Notes under the pieces: model-generated | Databases searched by the model: none | Told to the model about the DNA's origin: nothing | Seen by the model: the letters and a program-made list of their open reading frames with translations, nothing else | Part shown: piece by piece, positions 9,025 to 17,657 of the stretch | Layout of the letters: every line of letters begins with the position of its first letter | How positions within the stretch are numbered: position 1 is the stretch's first letter | Assembly (NCBI GenBank): GCA_016218915.1 | Contig: JACRCQ010000071.1 | Span: 1-64,000, forward strand | Length of the DNA: 64,000 bases | Reading direction: 5' to 3' | Source: Deltaproteobacteria bacterium | GTDB taxonomy: Bacteria > Myxococcota_A > Polyangia > Polyangiales > Polyangiaceae | Program-made: the position numbers and the translations under genes

Positions 9025-9825
9025 TCACGTGCATCCGCCCTCGTCGGTCTGCAGCTCGACAGGCCGCAACCCGAGGAACATCTCATGGCCGGTGTTGCTG
9101 TAGGAGCCGTGCTCGAACGGAATCGCGAGCGGATCAAAGCCGGCGGCCGCGATCAGCTCCAGCCAGAAGGCTCGCGAAAACAGGCCCATCACGTGACGGT
9201 CGTGGATGACCTGTGTGGCGCCGGTCTCGTTGCGCAGCAGGTACGCCATGTCCGTAACGTAGGTTTCGTCGCTCGTTTCATGACGCCAGCGCCATTCCAG
9301 GTAGCGCAAGCCGCGACCCGCTGCGTCGCTGCCGCCTGTCTCGACGCCCGGCGCGAAGGTCTCGGAGACGAAGTCCGGCTGGAACATGGCGACCCCGCCC
9401 AGGGCGGTGTGCTCGAAAGCCGTGCGGATCGCGCTCTCGAGATCGGAGCGCGACGCCATGTAGCTCACCGCGTCGTGCACGAGGACGCAGTCGAAGACGC
9501 GCCCGAGTCGAATCGAGCGCATGTCGCCCAGGACGTGCTCGCACTCCGGGTTGATGCGGCTGCTGAGCGCAAGCATCGCGGGCGCGACATCCACGAGCGT
9601 GCAGGCCAGCGTCGCCTTGAGATGGGCAGCGTTGTGACCGCCGCCGCTGCCGAGATCCAGGAGAGTGAGTGGTTGCCTGCGGCAGTGTCTCCGGAACACC
9701 TGCTGGTAGACAGCGGCCTCCTCGGCATAGTCGGCAACCGGAGTCAGCAATGGATACCAGTCCGCCAGGTCGCGGTAGAGCCGGGGACCGTGGTCGGGCT
9801 CTCGGCTGTCGGCTTTCGTTGTCAT
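9025..9825 (-). CDS. SAM-dependent methyltransferase, class I
   Basis: This 266-residue class I methyltransferase has motif I LLDLGSGGGHNAAHL near residue 56, an acidic residue after strand beta-2 (TLVDVAPAM), motif II-like HVLGDMRSIRLG, and a post-motif DCVLVHDAVSYM. The C-terminal half is mixed beta with FWLELIAAAGFDP, as in methyltransferases that act on small molecules. The substrate cannot be read from sequence. ATG 9825 follows a purine-rich GAAGAGAG. The gene lies 56 bases after the activase fusion on the same strand, so the two may be cotranscribed, which would tie it to that MarR-controlled unit. The upstream reading-frame extension overlaps the activase and was rejected. Confidence 0.7.
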   Translation of the reverse strand: MTTKADSREPDHGPRLYRDLADWYPLLTPVADYAEEAAVYQQVFRRHCRRQPLTLLDLGSGGGHNAAHLKATLACTLVDVAPAMLALSSRINPECEHVLGDMRSIRLGRVFDCVLVHDAVSYMASRSDLESAIRTAFEHTALGGVAMFQPDFVSETFAPGVETGGSDAAGRGLRYLEWRWRHETSDETYVTDMAYLLRNETGATQVIHDRHVMGLFSRAFWLELIAAAGFDPLAIPFEHGSYSNTGHEMFLGLRPVELQTDEGGCT

Positions 9826-9881
9826 GATCTCTCTTCGTTCGTCATCGACGGACGCTGCCCGGAGGCGTAGGTCGCTATACC

Positions 9882-12800
9882 CTACCGAAAGAGCTGCGCA
9901 ATGCGCCCGGCTCGCCGACGCGCTCGATCCCGCGCCCTCGGCTCGAGCTCCGCGCGCGGCTCTCGTCGCACGCGGCCGATCTCGAACACGAATCGATCGA
10001 GCCTGCGCTCGTCGATCGGCGTGCCGTCGTCGTAGAAGTAGAGGATCGGAATCCCGCGCTGGTGCCTGAGCACGCTCTCTGCGATCAGGCCGTTGTCGCA
10101 CCCCCAGCAGGCGGCGACCACCACTCCGTCGTAGCGCCCGGTCTCGAAGTGGTGCAGGACGCTGCCGACCATGAGCGGGGAGCCCCCGTTGACGCGCCTC
10201 GCAAGCACCGGGTCGGTGTGCTCGAGGACCGACTCGAGGTCAGGGAGCGGCAGCCAGGGGTGCAGCTTGCGCACGCGCGCGTAGAGCTCGTCGCGGAACC
10301 CGACCATCCCGAGCCGGTAGCCGAGGTTGCTGCGCGGGCTCGATCCCTGGCCAAATATCAGCGCCGGATGCACCTCGGCGAGGTACTCCAGGAAGTCGCA
10401 GGTCGGCTCGAACACGATTCGCACGCCGCGCCGCGCGAGCCGCGGGCAGAGCTCTCCGGAGGCGAACTCGTTGCCCTTCGTCATCGCGTCGCCGGAGAGG
10501 AACACGACAGGGAGCGACGGGCTCCCGGCACGACGATCGAGCGCCGCAAAGGCCTCTGCTGAGCGAGCGAGCGCAGCCGCGATCCGACGCACCTGTCCAG
10601 CGAGCTTCGTCGGGTCCAAGAGCCTGCGCCCGGCCGGCTCCTCGAGGATCGCGAGCACCGCGCGCGCGCCTTCGGCATACAGCGACTCTGCCTCGCCCGG
10701 CCGCGCCTCCACTGCGAGCTCGTAGAGGTAGAGCTGGCGCAGGAGATCCATGGCGACCAGGCCGAGCCAGACCCGCGCCGACATGACCGGTCCCCCCGCG
10801 ATTCGCAGCGCGGTCACAGAGACGCGGTCTGCAAGGCCGAGCCGCTCGAGCGAGAGACGGTCCTTGAGCGGGAAGACGCTCGCGCGGCACATGCGGCCCG
10901 AGATCTGGACCAGCCGCACCGGGCGGTCGGGCGGAGAAACCTCGAGGGCGCGGCGGAACGCTCCCCAGAGGAGCTGATAGGAGAGACATTCCTTGCCCGA
11001 GCAGTCGTGGCGTCCGCAGGCGACGGTGTCGGCCGAGAGCGGAGGCGCGACAGCGGCGTCGTAGCCGTGCGCGCGATAGGTCGCAGCGAAGACCGCGCCG
11101 AGGTTGTCGACGCCGGAGAGGAAGAGGTAGCGCACGTTGCGATCGAGGTAGGGGCCGCGGCGCGGGCTCGGCTCGAGATGCTCCGCCGCCGGGAGCGAGG
11201 CCGGGGAGCGCTCGCTTCGCGCGCGGTGCTCGCGGACCGAGCGCAGGAAGGTCTGGATCCGGGTCACGAACCCCGCGGTCCCGCCATGGCCGTCATTCTC
11301 GAGGATCGCGTGCGGGTAGCCCTCGAGGATCGCCTGCACGATCTGCTCGACGAAAGACGCTGGCCCGCAGCCGAAAGAGGAAAGGTAGAGCGGGAAGACG
11401 TCGCCGCTCGCGCGCGCTGAAGCCGCGGCGCGCACCGCGAGGCGCGCGTCACCCCAGGGGATCTTCACGGCCGAGGGCGCGTCCGCGCGCAGCGGGAAGC
11501 AGTCGATTGGGACCGCGAGCGCGCCGCTCTGGCGGATCAGCTCCGGGATCCCGCCGTTGAGCGATCGATCGTGCAGCACGTGGAGCGGCCCTGCAACCAC
11601 GACCGGCGGAACGTCGTGGGCACGGGCGTAGCCGAGCGCCTCTTCGCCAAGCGCGAGCAGCTGCTCCCGGTAGCGCGCCTGCGCCAGGTCTGCGCGCTCG
11701 ACAGCGCGTGGGATCCGGGAGCGGTCGAGGCCGAGCGCGGCCGCGAGCTCGCCCGCAGCGCGCAGCTTCGAGCTCGCGCTCGCGAAGGACAGCTCCGGGT
11801 GCAGGACGCGCGTGCTCCGGCCGCGTGCGCGCAGCGCTTGCTCCACGGCCTCGGGAAGCGCCTGCTCGGTCACGCAGCTATCGCCCGCCGAGCCCTGGAT
11901 CGGGTCGACTTCGGTCACGCGAGGGAAAAGGAGGTAGGGCTCGTCGACGTCGCAGACCGCCTGGCTGACCTTGGTCGGCCCGCAGGAGTCGAAGCTCACG
12001 GTCAGAAGCTCGCCCTGTGCAAGGGAGCTTCGCGTAGGGCGCAGGAGCTTGACGCCGAGGCCGAGCTCCGCAGCGAGCGTCGCCAGCCAAGGCACATGGC
12101 CGGCGATCGCGCCGACGCAAGGGATCGCAACCGTGCAACCGTTCGACGCCTCGCGCTCGAAGCCGTCCAGGAGTTCGGCGCGCGCGACGAAGGGATCAGG
12201 CGCGTCCTTGTCGAGCTTGGGCTGGTCGCGGGTCGAGACCTCGTACTTCGGACACGCGCCGCCGGTCAGGGTGGTCTCGCGCCGATCGCCGATCTGGACC
12301 ACAGTCCTGTCGATTGCGCAGAGCGTGCGGCACTCGGGGTCCTTGCAGACGAGCTGCGAGCGCTCTGCGATCGCGGCCTCGAGGAGCTTTGCGATTGCGA
12401 TCGAGGGCGAACGCGCGAGCGCGGCGGCACCAAGCTCGTCGCGCGCACACAGCGCGATTCCGAAGGCGCCCATGGCGCCCGGGTTGTCGGGGATCAGGAC
12501 CCGGGCATGGCCCGAGACCGCAGCGAGCGTCCAGCCCAGCGAGCGGTTCTGCGCGGGCTTGCCCTGCAGGAAGAGCGTCCGCGCGAGCCGCCGCGGTCCC
12601 ATCACGCGGTTGAGGTAGTTGTGGATGACCGAGTACTCGAGGCCGGCAAAGACGTCGGCGAGCGTGAAGCCCTCCTCCAGCGCGCGGGTCGCCGACTCGG
12701 CCACGTAGACGGTGCACATCTGCCCGAGGTCCGGCGGGCGCTCTGCCTCGCTCGCAAGCCGCGCGAGCTCGCCGAGGTCCTGGACCCCGTAGAGCGCAGC

Positions 12801-14159
12801 CTGCTCGGCGAGAAATGAGCCGGTTCCGGCGCTGCAGGCCTTGTTGAGATCGCTCTCCACAATCCGCCCGCCGCTCAATCGGATGTATTTGGCGTCCTGG
12901 CCGCCGATCTCCACGACCGACAGGTCGGCGCCCTGCTCAGGGTCACACCGGATCGCCGCGGTCGCGTGGGCGACGATCTCGTTGAGCACCACGATCCGCC
13001 CCGCGTGCTCGGGAAAGACCGCGCGGAGCACGCTCGCCACCGCCTGCCGCCCCGAGCCGGTGACGCCGATCGCTCGCAGGTCTGGCGCGATCCCGTCGAG
13101 GATCGAGCGCACGAGCCGCTGCGCTGCAACCACCGGATTGCCCTGCGTCGTGTCGTAGCGATCGAGCAGGAGCGCACCGCTCTCGAGGGAGACCAACGCC
13201 GCCTTGGCGCCGGTCGAGCCGAGATCGAGCCCGAGCACGCCCGGCACCTGCGCGGGCTCGCTCGAGGTCACGGGCGGGAGCACTGTGACGCGGTCGCGGA
13301 ACTGCGCGAGCGGAGCGAGCACCTGGAAGGATCCGGCGCGGCGCGCGAGGAGCTGCGCTGGGGCGGCGGGGAGCGTCGCCCCTGTGCGCGCGGGCTCGGC
13401 TGCGAGCATCGCAGCGCCGATCGCCTCGAGAAAGAGCCCGTCGTCGAGCAGCCGCACCTCCTGGCCGAGGAGCGCGGCGAGCGCGCGCCGGAGCGATGCA
13501 AGGCGGGCGCAGCCGCCGCAGAGGTAGACCGGTCCGCGACCGCGCGCCTTCTGGAGCAGACCGAAGGCGTTCCGCGCGATCGACTCGACGTAGCCTCGGA
13601 ACAGTGCATCGCGAGGCCTGCCCTCGTTCGCATAGTGGGTCATCTCCGACTTGGCGAAGACCGAGCAGCGCGCGGTGATCGGGATGCTCTGCTCGGCGGC
13701 GAGCGCGAGCGTGTCCACCTCCTCGAGGCCGAGCCCGAAGCGGCCGGCGATCTTGAGCAGGTTCTCGCCGGTGCCCGATGCGCACTTCTCGTTCTCCACG
13801 TAGCGCGCGGGCGCGCCCGGCTCCAGGCAGAGCACGCTCGTCGTGCGCGCACCGATGCGGATCAGGCACAGCTCCCCAGGCAGGCCGGCCTCGCGGCCGA
13901 GCGCGGTCGCCTGGCAGGCGTCCTCGGGCAGGAGGATCGCGGGTGGCACCAGCTCGCCCGCGTGGATCCCGGTCACGCCGAGCCGGGCGCAGGAGGCTAT
14001 CGCTCGCTCACGGTACCAGGCCTCGAATCGATCGAGCGGCTTGCCCTCGTGGCCGAGCTCGAGACGCTCTTCGAGCTCGAAGCGATCGCCCTCGCGCCTG
14101 AGCACCGCGACCTTGATCGAGCTACGGCCCAGATCGCATCCCGCGTAGCGTGCGTTCAT
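9882..14159 (-). CDS. Giant acyl-CoA dehydratase activase / DUF2229 / HgdB or double-cubane-like fusion
   Basis: This 1425-residue protein combines parts that are separate elsewhere. Two ASKHA ATPase domains of the BcrAD/BadFG/HgdC family lie at about 1-260 (CDLGRSSIKVAVL, KCASGTGENLLKIAGRFGL, cluster Cys in ITARCSVFAKSE) and 305-570 (LGLDLGSTGAKAALVS, EIGGQDAKYIRL, NKACSAGTGSFL, GQMCTVYVAES). A Cys-rich joint (CKDPECRTLC) leads to a DUF2229 region (about 660-980: SFDSCGPTKV, DCFPLRADAP). The C-terminal 400 residues resemble HgdB/BcrC or double-cubane cluster proteins, with Cys in ACGRHDCSGKECLSYQ, GRMCRAS, EPTCDFLEYL and AACWGCDNGLIAE. The activase part uses ATP to push one electron to the catalytic cluster at very low potential. 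The substrate is unknown. Its start codon overlaps the MarR stop (ATGA), so it is the MarR operon's main product. Confidence 0.8.
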   Translation of the reverse strand: MNARYAGCDLGRSSIKVAVLRREGDRFELEERLELGHEGKPLDRFEAWYRERAIASCARLGVTGIHAGELVPPAILLPEDACQATALGREAGLPGELCLIRIGARTTSVLCLEPGAPARYVENEKCASGTGENLLKIAGRFGLGLEEVDTLALAAEQSIPITARCSVFAKSEMTHYANEGRPRDALFRGYVESIARNAFGLLQKARGRGPVYLCGGCARLASLRRALAALLGQEVRLLDDGLFLEAIGAAMLAAEPARTGATLPAAPAQLLARRAGSFQVLAPLAQFRDRVTVLPPVTSSEPAQVPGVLGLDLGSTGAKAALVSLESGALLLDRYDTTQGNPVVAAQRLVRSILDGIAPDLRAIGVTGSGRQAVASVLRAVFPEHAGRIVVLNEIVAHATAAIRCDPEQGADLSVVEIGGQDAKYIRLSGGRIVESDLNKACSAGTGSFLAEQAALYGVQDLGELARLASEAERPPDLGQMCTVYVAESATRALEEGFTLADVFAGLEYSVIHNYLNRVMGPRRLARTLFLQGKPAQNRSLGWTLAAVSGHARVLIPDNPGAMGAFGIALCARDELGAAALARSPSIAIAKLLEAAIAERSQLVCKDPECRTLCAIDRTVVQIGDRRETTLTGGACPKYEVSTRDQPKLDKDAPDPFVARAELLDGFEREASNGCTVAIPCVGAIAGHVPWLATLAAELGLGVKLLRPTRSSLAQGELLTVSFDSCGPTKVSQAVCDVDEPYLLFPRVTEVDPIQGSAGDSCVTEQALPEAVEQALRARGRSTRVLHPELSFASASSKLRAAGELAAALGLDRSRIPRAVERADLAQARYREQLLALGEEALGYARAHDVPPVVVAGPLHVLHDRSLNGGIPELIRQSGALAVPIDCFPLRADAPSAVKIPWGDARLAVRAAASARASGDVFPLYLSSFGCGPASFVEQIVQAILEGYPHAILENDGHGGTAGFVTRIQTFLRSVREHRARSERSPASLPAAEHLEPSPRRGPYLDRNVRYLFLSGVDNLGAVFAATYRAHGYDAAVAPPLSADTVACGRHDCSGKECLSYQLLWGAFRRALEVSPPDRPVRLVQISGRMCRASVFPLKDRLSLERLGLADRVSVTALRIAGGPVMSARVWLGLVAMDLLRQLYLYELAVEARPGEAESLYAEGARAVLAILEEPAGRRLLDPTKLAGQVRRIAAALARSAEAFAALDRRAGSPSLPVVFLSGDAMTKGNEFASGELCPRLARRGVRIVFEPTCDFLEYLAEVHPALIFGQGSSPRSNLGYRLGMVGFRDELYARVRKLHPWLPLPDLESVLEHTDPVLARRVNGGSPLMVGSVLHHFETGRYDGVVVAACWGCDNGLIAESVLRHQRGIPILYFYDDGTPIDERRLDRFVFEIGRVRREPRAELEPRARDRARRRAGRIAQLFR

Positions 14160-14614
14160 CGTCCCGCCTCCTCGCCCTCGCGCGCCGCCGCAATCAGGCG
14201 CTGCAGCAGTCGCTGGAGCTCAGCGAGCTCGGCCTTGGTGAACCCTGAGGTGACCCGGTCGAGGGTGGCGTCCACGACCTTCATGACCTCGCCCTTTGCC
14301 TTGCGTCCCCGCTCGCTGAGCTTGATCCGCTGCGCGCGTCGGTCCTCGGGATCGGCGTGACGCTGGACCAGCCCATCGCGCTCCATCCGATCGAGCAGGC
14401 CGGTCATGGTCGAGGGCTCGAGCCCGGCGCGGCGACCGAGCTCGGCGGTCTTGGCGTCGTCCTGCTGCCAAAGGCACAGCAGCACCCCGAGGTAGGCGGG
14501 TCGCACCGCCTCGAGCCCTGCGTCGACGAGCCGGCGGCGGAGCGCTCCGGTCGTGGTGAGCGACGCGCGCGTCACGAGGTAATAGAGACAGTCGTTCAGG
14601 CGATCGGGGATCAT
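14156..14614 (-). CDS. MarR-family transcriptional regulator
   Basis: This 152-residue winged-helix regulator has the MarR layout: helix-turn-helix TAELGRRAGLEPSTMTGLLDRMERDG, read here as two adjoining pieces TAELGRRAGLEPST and MTGLLDRMERDG, then the wing with the diagnostic DPEDRRAQRIKLSERG. ATG 14614 is chosen because the MarR fold starts there and it lies about 20 bases after the predicted transcription start; the open frame runs further up through the promoter. It overlaps the activase gene by 4 bases (ATGA), so it is the first gene of that operon and the obvious local regulator. MarR proteins are usually dimeric repressors released by phenolic or other small ligands, or by Cys oxidation; this one has Cys near its N-terminus (DCLYYL). 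Confidence 0.85.
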   Translation of the reverse strand: MIPDRLNDCLYYLVTRASLTTTGALRRRLVDAGLEAVRPAYLGVLLCLWQQDDAKTAELGRRAGLEPSTMTGLLDRMERDGLVQRHADPEDRRAQRIKLSERGRKAKGEVMKVVDATLDRVTSGFTKAELAELQRLLQRLIAAAREGEEAGR

Positions 14615-14637
14615 GCTCTTTTCCGCTTTGGACTTTG

Positions 14638-14649
14638 TACGTATACGTA
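14638..14649. promoter_or_regulatory. Perfect 12-bp palindrome over the marR -10 box, candidate operator
   Basis: TACGTATACGTA reads the same on both strands and covers the -10 hexamer of the predicted marR promoter, so a dimer bound here would block polymerase. MarR regulators commonly bind palindromes over their own promoter. The AT content is high against the surrounding GC-rich DNA. It could also affect the rightward gene that starts at 14803. Confidence 0.55.
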
Positions 14650-14668
14650 TAATCCGCATGCGCGTCAA
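14640..14668 (-). promoter_or_regulatory. Predicted sigma70-type promoter of the marR-activase operon
   Basis: On the minus strand a TTGACG (14663-14668) is separated by 17 bases from TATACG (14640-14645). This gives 5/6 and 4/6 matches to consensus with ideal spacing. Transcription would start near 14633, leaving a short leader of about 20 bases before the ATG at 14614. Confidence 0.6.
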
Positions 14669-14802
14669 TCTCCGGCTGCTGCGGCGCGGAACCACGAGAG
14701 CCCAGGGCTGTGCGGGCGCGCGCCGGGTCGTCTGCGGCGTGACCTTGGCTTCGACGAGCCTTGCACCGGCTCCGCTGCACCCCATATCCTTGACGTGCTC
14801 TC

Positions 14803-15591
14803 ATGGGGATTCATCGCGGGGTGATCACGATCGTGCTGGGGGCTGTGCTCTGGCTCCCGTCATTCGCCTGCCGCGGCAACGCCCCTTCCCCCCGTGGATC
14901 CGCGGTTTCCCCTTCGGCTTCGCCATCCGCTCCGGCGCTCCAGGATACGCCGGCAACCGCTGCCCGACGCAGCAGCCTCGTATCGAGCATTGCCTTTCAT
15001 GTTCGTTTGAGCCCTCGAGTCGAGCAGGCTTTGCTGACCGTGCCCCGTCATGTTTTCGTCCCGCCCGAATATCAGGGGGAAGCGTACAGCGATGAGCCTC
15101 TGCCCATCGGCGAAGGCCAGACGATCTCGCAGCCGACCGTGGTCGCCATGATGACCCAGGCCCTGGATCTTCAGGGCAACGAGACTGTGCTGGAGGTCGG
15201 CACTGGCTCTGGATACCAGGCCGCCATACTCTCGCGGCTGTGCAAGCGCGTCGAGACCGTGGAGCTGCTCCCCTCGCTCGCCCATCGGGCGCAATCAGCA
15301 CTACGCGCCATCGGCTATGACAATGTCACGGTCTACGTCGGCGATGGCTACGAGGGTTTGCCGCCGCTGGCACCCTTCGACGCGATCGTGATCACGGCTG
15401 CGCCGCCGGAGATACCGGAGAAGCTGGTGCGGCAGCTGCGCGATGGCGGACGGATGGTGGTGCCCGTGGGCCCGCGCGACGACGAGCAGCACCTGCTATT
15501 GCTGCATAAAGTCGGCACCGAGGTGCGCCGCACGGACCTTGGCGCCGTGCGGTTCGTTCCCATGGTACGGGGAAGACGCGTTCCCGATTGA
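14803..15591 (+). CDS. pcm: Protein-L-isoaspartate O-methyltransferase, secreted lipoprotein form
   Basis: PCMT family enzyme (262 aa) that methylates L-isoaspartyl residues from SAM and so starts repair of damaged proteins. Diagnostic blocks are VPRHVFVPPEYQGEAYSDEP, PIGEGQTISQP and the SAM motif VLEVGTGSGYQAAIL, then DAIVITAAPPEIPE and a GGRMVVPVG strand. Unlike the usual cytosolic enzyme of about 210 residues, it has an N-terminal hydrophobic segment ending in a lipobox-like PSFAC and a Ser/Pro/Ala linker of about 30 residues, so it is probably exported. Exported PCMTs are known in several Gram-negative groups; how SAM would be supplied outside the cytoplasm is unclear. It diverges from marR; the 188-bp gap includes the palindromic operator. 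Confidence 0.85.
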   Translation: MGIHRGVITIVLGAVLWLPSFACRGNAPSPRGSAVSPSASPSAPALQDTPATAARRSSLVSSIAFHVRLSPRVEQALLTVPRHVFVPPEYQGEAYSDEPLPIGEGQTISQPTVVAMMTQALDLQGNETVLEVGTGSGYQAAILSRLCKRVETVELLPSLAHRAQSALRAIGYDNVTVYVGDGYEGLPPLAPFDAIVITAAPPEIPEKLVRQLRDGGRMVVPVGPRDDEQHLLLLHKVGTEVRRTDLGAVRFVPMVRGRRVPD

Positions 15592-15681
15592 CTCGAGCGG
15601 TCAGGCAACCCTTTCCGACCGCTGCCCGGCGCGATGCCGTTGCGCAGTCGCCCCAGACCCGCTATCCATGAAAGTGTACCT

Positions 15682-16911
15682 ATGACGCGTACGTGTGCTC
15701 TCGCCTTTGGGGTGACCCTTTGCTGTGCAGGCTGCGAGCTGAAGGCACAGAGCGCAGGTGCGACCTCGCTGCAGGACGCGCAGCTCGCTGATGTCGATGG
15801 CTCCACGGACACGCTCGAAGCCTTCGATTCCGCCGACGCATCCTCTGCCCAGGGCGATGGCGCTTCGGATCTGTGTGCGGCACCCAAGACAGCTTGTGCG
15901 GGCTCGTGCGTGGACACGAGCTCAGATCCCGATCATTGCGGAGGCTGCGATCGACGTTGTGTGGGGGACCCACCGAGCTGTTCGGAGGGGAGGTGCGACA
16001 TCGAGAAGATCATGCACCTGGCCTGTGAAGGCACGGTCATGGCCACCTCGCAGCACCTGTACATTGCCTGCCAGGACCAGCTCGTGCGTGTGCCTCGCGA
16101 TCAGCTTGGAGCGATCGAGTACCTCGACGATTCCGCGACCGATGTGCCGGAGGTGGGGCTCGCTGCTCTGACGGCCGGGTCGCTCACCTACGTCTATCGC
16201 GGAACGACTGCGTCGGGCGACCTGGAGCTGAAGCTGCGACGATGGAATGAGGTCAAGCAAGCGGCCGAGTCCGTCGTCACCGTCACCGTTCCAGCCCCGA
16301 ACGGCGGGGATCTCGTGGTATCGGGCGCACGTGTGTTCGCGATCTCGTCATCCCCGGGTTGGGCGGCCCCGTCGGACATCTATCACGTAACGCAAAGCGG
16401 AGAGGTAGCAGGGCCATCGGCTGCGAATTGTGTGCTTGTGCGCTGGTTCTCGGAGGGAGACACGATGTACTGGGAGGAGTATGACGCGAACCTCCCTTCC
16501 GGATATCCCGTGACCATCGCGCGGTTCAATCCGACGTCGCTCGCCCGGGAGGTCATCGGGTACCTCGAAGACAGCCAAAGCGCTGTTGCGGTCAGCGACG
16601 CGTACGTGTACGTGAGCAGCGCCTTCGAATGCAAACGATATCCCAAAGCAGGGGGAGCGCTCGAAAGCGCCGGGACCAACTGCCCGATGCTCTTCAGCCC
16701 GCAATTCGACTTTGCGCCGTACTACTACTATGTACCGATCGTCGAGAAGCGGCCGAAGGGGCAGCTGCAACCTGTGGTCACGCGGAAGCTTTCAGACTGG
16801 TCGCAGGTGTGGGCAGCCTGGGCCGATGACGACGAGGTGGTCGCGAAGGTCTACTCGGCTGGACCCCTTCCCTACTACTATCGTATTCGAATGCCGACGC
16901 CCGCGCCCTGA
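15682..16911 (+). CDS. Lipoprotein with Cys-rich module and beta-propeller-like domain
   Basis: This 409-residue protein starts with a signal peptide and lipobox CAGC. A short Asp/Ser-rich linker is followed by a compact Cys module (CAAPKTACAGSCVDTSSDP, HCGGCDRRC, CSEGRC at about 75-120) that is common in exported myxobacterial proteins. The remaining 290 residues form repeating beta strands (LYIACQDQLVRVPR, DAYVYVSSAFECKRYPKAGG) like the DUF5050/WD-type propellers found behind this module. Function is unknown; a surface-exposed sensor or adhesin is a guess. ATG 15682 directly precedes the signal peptide. The gene ends 3 bases before the convergent gene at 16915. Confidence 0.65.
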   Translation: MTRTCALAFGVTLCCAGCELKAQSAGATSLQDAQLADVDGSTDTLEAFDSADASSAQGDGASDLCAAPKTACAGSCVDTSSDPDHCGGCDRRCVGDPPSCSEGRCDIEKIMHLACEGTVMATSQHLYIACQDQLVRVPRDQLGAIEYLDDSATDVPEVGLAALTAGSLTYVYRGTTASGDLELKLRRWNEVKQAAESVVTVTVPAPNGGDLVVSGARVFAISSSPGWAAPSDIYHVTQSGEVAGPSAANCVLVRWFSEGDTMYWEEYDANLPSGYPVTIARFNPTSLAREVIGYLEDSQSAVAVSDAYVYVSSAFECKRYPKAGGALESAGTNCPMLFSPQFDFAPYYYYVPIVEKRPKGQLQPVVTRKLSDWSQVWAAWADDDEVVAKVYSAGPLPYYYRIRMPTPAP

Positions 16912-16914
16912 CCC

Positions 16915-17589
16915 TCAGGTACAATCGGGTGGTGGAGCAGGCGTGAAAGCAGACGCGATCACGTCGTGGATTCCGTCGTAATCGACGCTGTACATGACAT
17001 CTCCGTACGCGTCGTGGTCCGTCTTCGCACACGCCAGGTTGCTCACGCCGAACTTGCGCTCTGTCCACGCGTTGCCGAGAGCCAACACGGGCGGATACCT
17101 CGAGCCGTCGACGGCTGTGGAAATGCAGCTTGGGATGTCGTGGAAGGGCGTGGCAGAGATCACGGCAAGGATCTGCTCGATCTGCGCCTGGGTTGCCGTT
17201 ACCTTCTGCGCGTCTCGCCAGACCGTGCGGGTTACCACATCCACCACGAACAGCGTGCGGGAGAAGTCGCCGTTGAATCCATCGTGGCAATTGATGTCGA
17301 GCTGGATCATCGACACGTCTGGCACCGCATCGCCCAACGTCAGAGAAGGCCCGTCAGGAACGGTCTCAGGTCCATCGTGGTCTGTCCCCCCTTCCGGCCC
17401 GCCGTCGGCAACCGGGAGCGGATCTGGCTTGGTGTCTGCGGCGAGCCCGTCCGTTTGGGAGGCGTCCTGGCCAGCGGAGCCTGCGCTGCCGCCACGTTCA
17501 TCCTGCAAACCGCCTGCGCCGGGCGGCAAGGCGCACGATGCGACCACAGCCCCGACGCACAGGATCGCCGCCACCTTCATGCGCTTCAT
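16915..17589 (-). CDS. Putative lipoprotein, unknown function
   Basis: This 224-residue protein has a signal peptide with lipobox VASC, an Asp/Gly/Pro-rich linker of about 70 residues, and a small globular domain with VSMIQLDINCHDGFNG, RTLFVVDVVTRTVWRD and four conserved-looking Cys (NCHD, PSCIS, NLACAK, final DCT). I do not recognise the domain. ATG 17589 is the first of two (MKRMK) giving a good signal peptide. It lies 68 bases after the outer-membrane protein gene on the same strand and may be cotranscribed with it. Confidence 0.6.
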   Translation of the reverse strand: MKRMKVAAILCVGAVVASCALPPGAGGLQDERGGSAGSAGQDASQTDGLAADTKPDPLPVADGGPEGGTDHDGPETVPDGPSLTLGDAVPDVSMIQLDINCHDGFNGDFSRTLFVVDVVTRTVWRDAQKVTATQAQIEQILAVISATPFHDIPSCISTAVDGSRYPPVLALGNAWTERKFGVSNLACAKTDHDAYGDVMYSVDYDGIHDVIASAFTPAPPPDCT

Positions 17590-17657
17590 GGTAGCAGCGG
17601 ATCGAGGTGGGCACCAGGGAGACCTCGCTGACCGAGCGTCGGGGCCGGGAAGGTTGT

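Noticed and set aside
9055..9104. Continuation of the methyltransferase frame to 10101 as a longer protein
   Set aside because: The extra N-terminal part overlaps the activase gene out of frame and has no start signal; ATG 9825 fits the domain boundary.
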